A program made the translations under genes and the position numbers. Below, in pieces: positions 8,520 through 16,520 of a DNA stretch of 64,000 bases. Below the pieces are notes generated by a model that was not told where the DNA came from, did no database searches, and saw only the letters and a list, made by a program, of their open reading frames with translations. Within the stretch, counting starts at the first letter, position 1; every line of letters begins with the position of its first letter. Source of the stretch: CADEFX01 sp963806735. Lineage in GTDB: Bacteria > Pseudomonadota > Alphaproteobacteria > Rhizobiales > Hyphomicrobiaceae. The stretch spans positions 173,027 through 237,026 of the forward strand of contig CAWEBE010000022.1 in NCBI GenBank assembly GCA_963806735.1, read 5' to 3'.

Positions 8520-9251
8520 ATGCAGGCTCCGGGCGAGGCGGCGTCCGGATTGTCCTCCATCGCCGATGGACTTGCGCACGCCGGACATACGGTGCGCTGC
8601 CTGCCGTCAGCCTCGTCCGAGGATGGGGCGAAGGCGGCCCGGTGGTGGGACTGGTATGCCGGCGCAGAGGCAGCGCTGGCGGACATGCGCAAGGATTGCG
8701 ACGTGGTCATCGCCGGCGGGTCATCGGTGGGGGCGGCGCTCGGCCTGCTGCTGGCTGCCAACTACCCCAAGGATGTGCAGGGAACGGCACTGTTCGCGCC
8801 GACATTGTGGCTCAACGGACGGCTTGCTCCACGGGCGGCAGGGCTGGTGTGCCTGGCCCTGGGCCGGCGAGCCGCCGAGGCGATCGGCATCTCACCCTGG
8901 CTGTCGCAGGGGGCAGTTCCGGCAGAAAGCCTGGCGGAGTATCGGCGGCTGCTGGAGGCCGCCCGGCGTGTGCTGAAGGCCATCAATCAGCCGGCCCTGA
9001 TCGTGCATTCGCGCGAGGACCGGTGCGCGGGCCTGGACAACGCCGGCTATCTGCAACGCCACCTGCGGGGCCTGGTCGACATGGTGATCCTAGGTGGCAG
9101 CCATCAGGCCGGGGGGCTGGACCGCCAGCACGACCTCATTGTCGAGAAGGCCACGGCCTTCGTCGAAGCAGTAGCCAGACGGCCGCGGATCGCGCCCGGG
9201 AAACCACAGGCGGCTCAGCCGGTGGCTCTGCTGAAGGCCAAGGCAGCGTGA
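8520..9251 (+). CDS. Alpha/beta hydrolase (carboxylesterase-like), N-terminus possibly frameshifted
   Basis: A serine hydrolase of at least 243 residues. The nucleophile elbow is GGSSVGAA (G-S-S-V-G), the acid is in HSREDRCAG and the catalytic His is in GGSHQAGG, in the expected order. The frame is also open upstream and encodes GAEFGILLMQ, which looks like the first core strand, but no start codon exists there. An ATG at 8462 in another frame encodes MSSNDSSNRVPG and would join this strand if one base were removed from CCCCGGG at 8491-8497. The natural start is therefore probably 8462, with a one-base indel (real or sequencing). Confidence 0.7.
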   Translation: MQAPGEAASGLSSIADGLAHAGHTVRCLPSASSEDGAKAARWWDWYAGAEAALADMRKDCDVVIAGGSSVGAALGLLLAANYPKDVQGTALFAPTLWLNGRLAPRAAGLVCLALGRRAAEAIGISPWLSQGAVPAESLAEYRRLLEAARRVLKAINQPALIVHSREDRCAGLDNAGYLQRHLRGLVDMVILGGSHQAGGLDRQHDLIVEKATAFVEAVARRPRIAPGKPQAAQPVALLKAKAA

Positions 9252-9298
9252 GATGCAATCGCCGGTTATGGAACTGCGGCCTCAAAAAGATTGCGTCC

Positions 9299-9314
9299 TG
9301 TTCCGAGGGAAACA
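9299..9314. promoter_or_regulatory. Candidate operator TGTTYC-N4-GRAACA, site 4
   Basis: TGTTCCGAGGGAAACA, 67 bases upstream of the start at 9382 and followed by GCGG as at the other sites. Confidence 0.5.
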
Positions 9315-9381
9315 GCGGCCACCCGTGCGGTGGCTCAGGATCGGGACAAGTGAACAAGCCCACTGTGAAAGGACTAACGTC

Positions 9382-10065
9382 ATGAACAAGCTGATCCTCG
9401 CCGCCGCAGCCGCCGCGACCGTCTTTGGAGCCGGTTCGACCGCGTTCGCGCCGGAGGCAGAGGCCGGCATGCGGATCGGCTTCGGTTTTCGCCATCACGT
9501 CTTCCGCCCGCACTTTCACACTCCGCCTACGTTCTACAGAGCGCCCGACGAGGATGAGGTGCGCATCAAGCGCCGCATCGCGCGCAGCAAGCCGCAGCCG
9601 GAGAAGAAAGCTGTGCCGCTCGTGAAGTTCGCTGACGGCACCGGCCGCCAGTTCGATCCCGCCAGCAAGGTGTGGTTCGACGGCAAGGGCCAGTGCTTCT
9701 CGGGCAAGCAGCAGTTCACCTTCAAGAATGACTCCTGGTTCTACGGCACGTCGAAGTGGACCGAGAGCAACGGCATCTGGAAGACGAACTCCACCGAGGC
9801 GCCCGAGCTCGTGAGCTGCGAGAGCGTGCCTTCGTTCGCGGCCAAGGCCAACGCTTTCACCTCGAAGACGGCGAACCGGGGCGAGAGCTCCAAGGGCGCC
9901 GCCGAGCAGCCGGTGAAGACGCCTGCCGCCGCGCCCGCGCCGAAGATCAAGACGGCCGAGGGTACAGGTTCGAGCGAGATCGCAAAGGCGGCGCCGGCTC
10001 AGACCGAGTGCAAGAAGTACTTCCCGAGCATCGGTCAGATGCTGGTCGTGCCCTGCGGCGAGTAA
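9382..10065 (+). CDS. Secreted hypothetical protein
   Basis: A 227-residue protein with a signal peptide (MNKLILAAAAAATVFGAGS, probable cleavage after AFA or AEA). The mature part has a His/Phe-rich start (FRHHVFRPHFHTPP), a basic linker, a globular middle with paired Cys and aromatic residues (KVWFDGKGQCFSGKQQ, GTSKWTESNGIW), an Ala/Pro/Lys linker and a C-terminal Cys pair (TECKKYFPS...VVPCGE). No family is recognised. The ATG has AAAGGA nine bases upstream. It precedes the ABC permease by 48 bases and may be exported with, or assist, that system. Confidence 0.7.
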   Translation: MNKLILAAAAAATVFGAGSTAFAPEAEAGMRIGFGFRHHVFRPHFHTPPTFYRAPDEDEVRIKRRIARSKPQPEKKAVPLVKFADGTGRQFDPASKVWFDGKGQCFSGKQQFTFKNDSWFYGTSKWTESNGIWKTNSTEAPELVSCESVPSFAAKANAFTSKTANRGESSKGAAEQPVKTPAAAPAPKIKTAEGTGSSEIAKAAPAQTECKKYFPSIGQMLVVPCGE

Positions 10066-10113
10066 GCCGCAACTAGGTAGAGAAACGGTCAAGCGAGCTC
10101 GAGGGAGCCAGTC

Positions 10114-11319
10114 ATGCAGGTCGCAGCCGCCACAACTAACGCCCAAGCGCCGGCCCGGTCAGTCCGGGCCGGTAAGAAGCGCAGAGCCCTGCCAATGGTG
10201 CCGAAGCTGGCCTATCGCAATCTCTTCTATGATCGCCTGAGCCTGGCGGTGACGCTGACCGGCATCGTCTTCTCGGTGGTGCTGGTGGCGGTGCAGTTCG
10301 GCATCTACCTCGGCTCCGAGAACCGGATCGCCGCCATGCTTGACCACGCTGAGGCCGATCTTTGGGTCGTGCCGCTCGGCACCAAGAGCTTCGATGATCC
10401 TTCATTCCTTTCGGGCCGTGAGCGCCACGCCATCCTGTCTACGCGCGGTGTCGCCGGTGTGGAAGAGCTGGTGGTTGGCTTCGCGAGCTGGCGCAAGCCG
10501 AAAGGCGGGTCGACGGCGGCGCTTGTGGTCGGCTCCGAAACGTCGCGCGGCAAGCTGCCTTGGGACGTGGTCGAAGGAAGCATTGCCGCCCTGTCCGCGC
10601 CGAACGGCGTGGCGGTTGACAAGACATATTTCACCGAGCTTGGCATCAACCGTCTTGGCGACAAGGCCGAGGTCAACAACATCGAAGTGACGGCAACGGC
10701 GGTGACGAACGGCATCCGCTCGTTCACGACGCTGCCCTACGTCTTCACTACGCTCGGTACGGCACGCAACCTGCTCGATGCAGCCTCCGACCAGACCTCC
10801 TATACGCTCGTCAATGTGGCGCCGGGCGTCGACATCGACAGCGTTCGCAAGAGCCTGGCGGCGCGCCTGCCGGACACCGAGGTTCTGACGCACGAGGAGT
10901 TCCGCACGCGCAGCCTCGACTATTGGCTGTTCGAAACGGGCGCCGGCTCGGCGCTGATCGCGGGCGCCATCCTCGGCATCATCGTCGGCATCGTGATCGT
11001 GGCGCAAACGCTGTACGCGAGCACCAAGGACCACCTGAACGAGTTCGCCACGCTGCGCGCGCTCGGAGCCTCGGCCGGCTACATCCATCGCGTCATCCTG
11101 ATGCAGGCGGTGCTGAGCGCGGCGCTGGGCTACATCCTCGGCATCTGCCTCAGCTTGGCTGTGATCTGGGCCTCGAGCGAGAGCACGCTACTGATCGTGA
11201 TGACGATGAACCTCGCCCTTTTTCTGCTCGCGCTGACGGTCGGCATGTGCGTGCTCGCCGCGGTTTGCGCCATCTTCAAAGTCACCCGCATCGATCCGGC
11301 CGTCGTGTTCAGCCGGTAA
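10114..11319 (+). CDS. DevC/MacB-like ABC exporter permease
   Basis: A 401-residue permease with the FtsX/MacB layout: a first membrane helix at about residues 40-60 (SLAVTLTGIVFSVVLVAV), a large periplasmic domain, then three helices at about 280-310, 325-350 and 360-390 (GSALIAGAILGIIVGIVIVA, AVLSAALGYILGICLSLAVI, LALFLLALTVGMCVLAAV). The ATLRALGAS coupling motif lies between helices 2 and 3. The ATG has GGGAG six bases upstream. The ATPase gene follows after 14 bases. The adaptor that completes a DevABC-type exporter is at 5198-6313 on the opposite strand. Confidence 0.87.
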   Translation: MQVAAATTNAQAPARSVRAGKKRRALPMVPKLAYRNLFYDRLSLAVTLTGIVFSVVLVAVQFGIYLGSENRIAAMLDHAEADLWVVPLGTKSFDDPSFLSGRERHAILSTRGVAGVEELVVGFASWRKPKGGSTAALVVGSETSRGKLPWDVVEGSIAALSAPNGVAVDKTYFTELGINRLGDKAEVNNIEVTATAVTNGIRSFTTLPYVFTTLGTARNLLDAASDQTSYTLVNVAPGVDIDSVRKSLAARLPDTEVLTHEEFRTRSLDYWLFETGAGSALIAGAILGIIVGIVIVAQTLYASTKDHLNEFATLRALGASAGYIHRVILMQAVLSAALGYILGICLSLAVIWASSESTLLIVMTMNLALFLLALTVGMCVLAAVCAIFKVTRIDPAVVFSR

Positions 11320-11333
11320 AGGAGACAACGACA

Positions 11334-12107
11334 ATGACCCGTCCCATCCTCGAAGCTCAGAACATCATCAAGACGCTGGGTTCCGGCCCCGCGCAGGTAC
11401 AGGTGCTGAAGGGCGTGAACTTTGACTTGATGCCGGGTGAGCTGACGCTGCTCATGGGCCCCTCGGGAAGCGGCAAGACCACGCTGCTGTCGATCCTGGG
11501 CTGCATCCTGACGCCCGACTCCGGCACGCTGCAAATCGCCGGCCAATCGACTGCCGGGCTCAATGCGGAAAGCATGGCGGACCTGCGCCGCCGGCACGTG
11601 GGCTTCGTGTTCCAGGCCTACAACCTGGTGCCGACGCTGACGGCGCTCGAGAATGTCATGCTGGCGCTGGACCTGCGCGGGGCCTCGATGGCTGATGCGC
11701 CGGATCTGGCCGCCGATGCGCTGCGCGCGGTTGGGCTGTCGCATCGCGAAAATGCGATGCCGGGCAAGCTCAGCGGCGGCGAGAAGCAGCGCGTCTCTAT
11801 CGCCCGTGCCTTGGCGGGCTCGCCCTCGGTCATCCTCGCGGATGAGCCGACGGCGGCGCTCGATGCGGAGAACGGTAAGGCCGTGATGGAGCTGCTGGCG
11901 CAGGTGGCAAAGGACTCCAACCGCGGCGTGCTCGCGGTCACGCACGACCATCGCACGCTCGAGTACGCCGATCGCATCATCAGGATCGAGGACGGACGTA
12001 TCGTCGGCCGCGCGCGCCGCCGCGAGGTCGGCGCGCCAATCACGCCGAATGTGTCATGGGGAACAGCGGGTCACGCACTCGTCGAGCATGCTGAGGCCAT
12101 GGCCTGA
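11334..12107 (+). CDS. DevA/MacB-like ABC exporter ATPase
   Basis: A 257-residue ATPase with Walker A (GPSGSGKTT), Q-loop (FVFQAYNLVP), signature LSGGEKQR, Walker B (VILADEPTAALD) and the switch His (AVTHDHR), all intact. The sequence is of the LolD/MacB/DevA branch that pairs with FtsX-like permeases. The start was set at the ATG at 11334 (AAAGGAGA eight bases upstream), because the frame is open far upstream inside the permease gene. A 25-residue tail follows the core domain. Confidence 0.88.
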   Translation: MTRPILEAQNIIKTLGSGPAQVQVLKGVNFDLMPGELTLLMGPSGSGKTTLLSILGCILTPDSGTLQIAGQSTAGLNAESMADLRRRHVGFVFQAYNLVPTLTALENVMLALDLRGASMADAPDLAADALRAVGLSHRENAMPGKLSGGEKQRVSIARALAGSPSVILADEPTAALDAENGKAVMELLAQVAKDSNRGVLAVTHDHRTLEYADRIIRIEDGRIVGRARRREVGAPITPNVSWGTAGHALVEHAEAMA

Positions 12108-12148
12108 TCGCGGGCGATCGGGATCGATCTAACGAGGAGCACATCGAC

Positions 12149-12565
12149 ATGAACACGCAAGTCAAACGTTTCCTGCAAGTAGCGTCCTTTGCTCTGGTGA
12201 GCTTTGCAGCCGTGGGTTCCGCGTCGGCCGGTTCCGCCACCGGGCTGTGGATCGACCACACCGGCCGCGGTGGCATCGAGATTACCAATTGCGGCGCCAA
12301 TCTGTGCGGCCGCCTCGTGTGGCTGAAGGACGAGAGGAACAGCAAGGCCTGCGGCACGCAGATCATCGGCAACGCCAAGCCGGTGGCCGGCGGCAAGTGG
12401 GACGGCGGCTGGATCTATGATCCCGACCAGGGCGCCAAGTACAGTGTCGAGATTACGCCGATGGGCGATAAGCTCAAAGTCATGGGCTATCAGGGCTCCA
12501 AGTTCCTGAGCGAGACCATGATCTGGCGGCGTGCGTCGGGCGAGTTGAAGCGCTGCACGGCCTGA
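12149..12565 (+). CDS. DUF2147 family secreted protein
   Basis: A 138-residue protein with a signal peptide (FLQVASFALVSFAAVGSASA) and a DUF2147-type domain: GLWIDHTGRGGIEITNCGANLCGR, then the WDGGWIYDPDQGAKY core and CTA at the end. DUF2147 proteins are small periplasmic beta-rich proteins of unknown function found widely in alphaproteobacteria. It lies 41 bases after the ATPase gene, with ACGAGGAG upstream of its ATG, so it may belong to the exporter operon. A hairpin terminator follows. Confidence 0.82.
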   Translation: MNTQVKRFLQVASFALVSFAAVGSASAGSATGLWIDHTGRGGIEITNCGANLCGRLVWLKDERNSKACGTQIIGNAKPVAGGKWDGGWIYDPDQGAKYSVEITPMGDKLKVMGYQGSKFLSETMIWRRASGELKRCTA

Positions 12566-12591
12566 TCTCATCGTTACTGATCGCTCAGTCG

Positions 12592-12623
12592 AGGCGCCGC
12601 TGCCGTCAAGGTCTGCGGCGCCT
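12592..12623 (+). terminator. Probable terminator after the exporter operon
   Basis: AGGCGCCGC and GCGGCGCCT form a perfect 9-bp stem with a 14-base loop, 27 bases after the DUF2147 stop. Only a weak T-rich stretch (TCGTGTGTTTGG) follows. Confidence 0.5.
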
Positions 12624-12724
12624 TCGTGTGTTTGGTGGTTGTTGCCCATGGCCACGGTGTGCGAGACTTCCTCGATTGTCGCTTAGAGAAACAACGGTTT
12701 CGAGGAAACGCACGGGAGTTCACG

Positions 12725-13615
12725 ATGGCAGCAGCTACGGCAAAGCCAATTCAGGCGCCTGGGACCTACGCATTCGACGTCGAGGACGTCGAATACCTGC
12801 GGCACGGCGACAAGCCGCTGCTGGCGCGCCTCTTCAAGCCAAAGGGTGTGGGGCCGTTCCCTATGATGATCGACCTGCACGGCGGTGCCTGGTGCAACGG
12901 TGATCGCCTCAACGACACGCCCATCAACGAAGCGCTGGCGCAAAGCGGCATCGTGGTGGCGGCGCTGGACTTCCGCATGCCGCCGCAGGCGGCCTATCCG
13001 GCCTCGATGGCGGACATCAACTACGGCGTGCGCTGGCTGAAATCGCAGGCATCCGCGTTCAAGGGCCGGCCGGGCCATGTCGGCGTGATCGGCATTTCGA
13101 GCGGCGGACATCAGGGCATGCTGGCGGCCATGCGGCCGAACGATCCGCGCTATGCGGCGCTGCCGATCTCGGGCGGGGCCAACATCGACGCGCGCATCGC
13201 CTGCGTGGTCATGTGCTGGCCGGTGATCGACCCGCTGGGCCGCTACCGCTATGCGCAACGCCTGACGGCGGCGGGCGGAAAATATCCCGAAGCACTGGAC
13301 CGTGTGCTGCCGCTGCACATCAAATATTGGGGCGACGAGGCGGCCATGGACGAGGGCAACCCTGTTGGCGCGCTCGAGCGGGGCGAGAAAGCCGAGCTGC
13401 CGCCCGTGCTCTACGTGCAAGGCGCTGCCGATCTCGTGCATCCGGCCGCCGACCGCGAGCGCTTCATCGCGCAGTACCGCAAGCGCGGTGGCGAGGTGGA
13501 CCTGGCGCTTTACGACGGCGAGGTGGAAGGCTTCGTCATGCGCAATGCGGGAGCTCCCGCTGCGGCGCAGGCCATGGAGCGCATCATCGCCTTCGTGCAC
13601 AAGCACCTGGGCTGA
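12725..13615 (+). CDS. Alpha/beta hydrolase (hormone-sensitive lipase-like)
   Basis: A 296-residue hydrolase. The oxyanion-hole motif is DLHGGAWCNG and the nucleophile elbow GISSGGHQG. The acid is probably the Asp of GAADLVHPAAD. The position where the catalytic His normally stands (GExHGF) reads YDGEVEGFVMR, so the His is replaced by Glu or lies elsewhere. This weakens a claim of classical esterase activity. The start at 12725 has GGGAG eight bases upstream. It is followed after six bases by the aldolase gene, clearly an operon. Confidence 0.8.
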   Translation: MAAATAKPIQAPGTYAFDVEDVEYLRHGDKPLLARLFKPKGVGPFPMMIDLHGGAWCNGDRLNDTPINEALAQSGIVVAALDFRMPPQAAYPASMADINYGVRWLKSQASAFKGRPGHVGVIGISSGGHQGMLAAMRPNDPRYAALPISGGANIDARIACVVMCWPVIDPLGRYRYAQRLTAAGGKYPEALDRVLPLHIKYWGDEAAMDEGNPVGALERGEKAELPPVLYVQGAADLVHPAADRERFIAQYRKRGGEVDLALYDGEVEGFVMRNAGAPAAAQAMERIIAFVHKHLG

Positions 13616-13621
13616 CTGCTG

Positions 13622-14455
13622 ATGGCGGTGTCCCTGCAAGACGTGCTGCACAACAACGTCAAGGAAAAGCTGGCCCGCGACGAGGTGGTGGCCTCGATGA
13701 TCGTGCGGACGGTGCGCGGGATCGAGATCGCGCGCATCGCCAAGACGTGCGGCTTCGATACGCTGTACGTGGATTTGGAGCACAACACGTTCTCCATAGA
13801 TACGTGCAGCCAGATCTGTGTGGCCGCGCTCGATGTGGGCATCACGCCATTCGTGCGCGTGCCGTCCCTCGGGCCGGAGTTCGTGGCTCGCGTGCTGGAC
13901 GGTGGCGCACTGGGTGTGATCGGCCCGCACATCCGCTCGGCCGCCGAGGCGAAAGAGCTGGTGCGTGTCGCCAAGTATCCGCCGCTGGGCGAGCGCTCGG
14001 CGGGCGGGCAGCTCGCGCAGTTCCAGTATCGCGACTTTCCGGCGGCGGAGGCGAATGCTGCCGCCAACGCGGCCACCACCGTGATCGCCATGTTGGAGAC
14101 CAAGGACGGGCTGGCGCGCGTGAACGAAATCGCGGCGGTGGAGGGGATCGATATCCTTCTGATCGGCACCAACGACCTGTGCGCGGAGCTCGGTATCTCC
14201 GGTCAGTACGACCACAAGCAGGTTCGCGATGCCTACAAGCGGGCTATCGCGGCGTGCCGCAAGCACGGCAAGCATGTCGGCATCGGTGGCATCGGATCGC
14301 GGCCGGACTTGGTGGCGGAATTCGTGGCTGAAGGCGCACGCTACGTGTCAATTGGCTCCGATCTATCGTTCCTGATCGGCGCCGCGACCGACAAGGCGAA
14401 GTTCGTGCAAGGGCTCAAGACGGGCAAAGCGACGACGAAGCGCGGCGGGCGCTGA
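13622..14455 (+). CDS. HpcH/HpaI-type aldolase
   Basis: A 277-residue class II (metal-dependent) pyruvate aldolase-like protein. Recognisable parts are VDLEHNTFSIDTC with the active-site His/Glu region, PFVRVPS, GALGVIGPHIRSAAEAKELV, the metal-binding LETKDGLARVNEI and IGTNDLCAELGISG. Such enzymes cleave 4-hydroxy-2-oxo acids to pyruvate and an aldehyde in aromatic-compound or sugar-acid breakdown. It is co-transcribed with the hydrolase upstream, so a small catabolic unit is likely. Substrate not known. Confidence 0.85.
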   Translation: MAVSLQDVLHNNVKEKLARDEVVASMIVRTVRGIEIARIAKTCGFDTLYVDLEHNTFSIDTCSQICVAALDVGITPFVRVPSLGPEFVARVLDGGALGVIGPHIRSAAEAKELVRVAKYPPLGERSAGGQLAQFQYRDFPAAEANAAANAATTVIAMLETKDGLARVNEIAAVEGIDILLIGTNDLCAELGISGQYDHKQVRDAYKRAIAACRKHGKHVGIGGIGSRPDLVAEFVAEGARYVSIGSDLSFLIGAATDKAKFVQGLKTGKATTKRGGR

Positions 14456-14499
14456 GCGACTGTTACGCTTGCGCACCGCGTTTTGGCGCGATGCATTTT

Positions 14500-14522
14500 G
14501 GCACTACGTGCCGAGTTTTTTT
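14500..14522 (+). terminator. Rho-independent terminator
   Basis: GGCAC-TAC-GTGCC stem followed by GAG and seven T, 45 bases after the aldolase stop. Confidence 0.7.
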
Positions 14523-14612
14523 GTTGTGAAAGAGAAGTAATCTGCAAGCTCCGCTATTGTGACGTTGATTTTTGCCTGCCACGGCAAAATTGCGATTGGC
14601 AAGGAACAAATG

Positions 14613-15173
14613 ATGCCCACACCATCGGAAACCAAAATCGAGCACGCATTGGACTATGCCAACGAGTGGTTGAAGTTCGGGGAGACCAAGCACGCGGCTC
14701 TCATCACCTTGAACACGGCCAGCATCACCATCATGCACAACCTAGTGAAAGGCTATATGTGCCTGCATTCGTGGTTGCCGGGCTGGCTTTGGTTCGCCAC
14801 GGCGTGCTGCGTTGCCTCGGTGGTAGTCAGTCTCGCGTCATTTTTTGCCCACGACACCAATTGGAATAAGCCCTTCAAGATTTTGAGCGGAGAAGCGAAT
14901 TTCGCCTTCTTCGGCCAAAGCCGCGACGCCATGAAGCAGACGTTTGCCGACGACGACGCAAGCGATTTTGCGGATCGTATGGCGGAGCAAACCGTCATCA
15001 ACTCGGCTATTGCGCTCAGGAAGGCAAAGTTCTTCAACGGGGCATTGATCCTCTACATTCTCGGCCCCGTTCTGCTGGCAACAGCATCTCTTGTCCTCGC
15101 ATCCACATCCTCCGTCAGCCCAAACGACTACGCAGCTTGCCTCCAGGCCTATGGGTTAGCCGCCGCCAAATAG
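14613..15173 (+). CDS. Pycsar-effector-like (DUF5706/PycTM-like) membrane protein
   Basis: A 186-residue protein. The N-terminal ANEWLKFGETKHAALITLNTASI resembles the first amphipathic/membrane part of Pycsar effectors (PycTM), which normally reads like W.KFADTKA..LL..N. Further membrane segments are WLWFATACCVASVVVSLASF and ALILYILGPVLLATASLVLA, with a charged region between (AKFFNGALI at the end). In Pycsar systems such proteins kill the cell on cUMP or cCMP binding. No cyclase gene is next to it here. ATG 14613 has AAGGA seven bases upstream. Base composition is lower in GC than the neighbours, suggesting transfer. Assignment is by pattern only. Confidence 0.55.
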   Translation: MPTPSETKIEHALDYANEWLKFGETKHAALITLNTASITIMHNLVKGYMCLHSWLPGWLWFATACCVASVVVSLASFFAHDTNWNKPFKILSGEANFAFFGQSRDAMKQTFADDDASDFADRMAEQTVINSAIALRKAKFFNGALILYILGPVLLATASLVLASTSSVSPNDYAACLQAYGLAAAK

Positions 15174-16325
15174 GTCCGGCGGGTCGGCGGCGGAAGCGGG
15201 GCCGAGCTCATCGACGCCGATGCCGATCAGGCGGAACGTGGTGCCGTCGGCATCCTTGCGGATGAGGTGGAGCGCGGCCTCGGCCAATACGTCGGCGCGC
15301 TGGGTTGGATGCGTGAGGCGCCGGCTGCGCGTGAGCACACGGAAATCCGAGGTCTTGAGTTTGAGCACGACCGTGCCGCCGGCGAGCCGCTTGCGCGCGA
15401 GCTGGGTGGCGACCCGGTCGCAGAGCGGGCGCGCCGTCTCGTAAAGCTCGGTGGCTGAGCCGGTATCGTGGCTGAAGGTGGTCTCCGCCGAAATACTCTT
15501 TGTGGGGCGGTCGGGCGTGACCTTGCGATCGTCGTCGCCATGCGCGAATCGGGCGAGCCGACGGCCGAGCTTGCCGTACTGGGTGACAAGCTGCATCTCG
15601 CTCAGCTCCTGGAGCTGACCGATGGTCTTGATGCCGCTGGCCTCCAGGCGCTCCGCGGTGACCTCGCCGACGCCGTTGATCTTGCGCACCGAGAGCGGGC
15701 GCAGCAGCTCCTTCGTTTCGGTGCGGCCGATGACCGAGAAGCCGCGCGGCTTCCTCATATCGGAGGCGAGCTTGGCCAAGAATTTGTTCCAGGCGAGACC
15801 GACGGAGACGGTGATGCCGATCTCGGCTTCCACGTGGTGAGCGATGTGTGCCAGTGCCTGTGCGGCGGAACGTTCGCGCATACGGTGAGTGTCAGTCAAA
15901 TCGAGATAGGCTTCATCCAGCGAGACCGGCTCGATGGTCGGTGTGGCGGCGAGGAAGATGGCGCGGATGTCGTTGCTCACGCGCTTGTACTTGGCCATAT
16001 CGGGCGCGACGACGGTGGCATTGGGACAAAGTTCGAGCGCCTTGAACATCGGCATCGCGGAGCGCGCGCCGAACTTGCGCGCCACGTAGCAGGCAGTGAG
16101 CACGACGCCGCGTCCGCTGCTGTGACCGATGATGACGGGCTCATTGGAGAGTTTTGGCCGATCACGTTTCTCGACTGACGCGTAGAACGCATCGCAGTCG
16201 ATGTGAGCGATGCCCAACTTGGTGATCTCGGCGTGGGTGACGAGGCGGTCGGAGCCGCAACCGGGGCAAGCGGCGGGTGCGCCGTCGATCAGCTCGCAAC
16301 AATCTCGGCACAAGGTGCGTGACAT
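15156..16325 (-). CDS. dinB: DNA polymerase IV (Y-family, DinB2-like) with N-terminal zinc ribbon
   Basis: A 389-residue Y-family translesion polymerase. The catalytic acids are in AHIDCDAFYASVE and SLDEAYLDLT. The palm, helix-hairpin-helix (VRKINGVGEVTAERL) and little-finger regions are complete. An extra N-terminal zinc ribbon (C6-x2-C9 and C20-x2-C23) marks the form found in many Hyphomicrobiales. Its 3' end overlaps that of the convergent membrane-protein gene by 18 bases. No LexA box was identified. Confidence 0.9.
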   Translation of the reverse strand: MSRTLCRDCCELIDGAPAACPGCGSDRLVTHAEITKLGIAHIDCDAFYASVEKRDRPKLSNEPVIIGHSSGRGVVLTACYVARKFGARSAMPMFKALELCPNATVVAPDMAKYKRVSNDIRAIFLAATPTIEPVSLDEAYLDLTDTHRMRERSAAQALAHIAHHVEAEIGITVSVGLAWNKFLAKLASDMRKPRGFSVIGRTETKELLRPLSVRKINGVGEVTAERLEASGIKTIGQLQELSEMQLVTQYGKLGRRLARFAHGDDDRKVTPDRPTKSISAETTFSHDTGSATELYETARPLCDRVATQLARKRLAGGTVVLKLKTSDFRVLTRSRRLTHPTQRADVLAEAALHLIRKDADGTTFRLIGIGVDELGPASAADPPDLFGGG

Positions 16326-16520
16326 GACCGGTTCGGTTTGCGCTGCCAGACCCGCTGCTGACCGTGGAATCAGGTAGCGGATGCCTCAGTGTAGCGCGGG
16401 ATCGAGCCATGTACGCAGTCACTAGTGGATGAGATCGTTGGCGGTGCCGTCAGCTGCCTTGCACTGGCGATGTCGCGCCGCCTGTAAGGTGCCGAGATCT
16501 CGATGTAAAACCTTCGGCGC

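Noticed and set aside
8355..8588. Small reverse frame ending FEMMLDPKRELRTALFREEQ
   Set aside because: It looked mildly protein-like, but it overlaps an operator site and the hydrolase start and has no ribosome site.
6406..9314. GGAAC sequences in the 6.4-9.3 kb sites as EcfG (general stress sigma) -35 elements
   Set aside because: No CGTT was found 16-17 bases downstream on either strand, and the inverted symmetry of the sites fits a dimeric regulator better.
12685..12710. GAAAC/GTTTC/GAAAC triplet upstream of 12725 as a fifth operator copy
   Set aside because: Spacing is 3 or 4 bases in the wrong order, so it does not match the 16-bp dyad.
12683..14275. 530-codon reverse frame over the hydrolase/aldolase operon
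   Set aside because: The forward genes have full catalytic motifs. The reverse product is His/Arg-rich low-complexity sequence typical of antisense frames.
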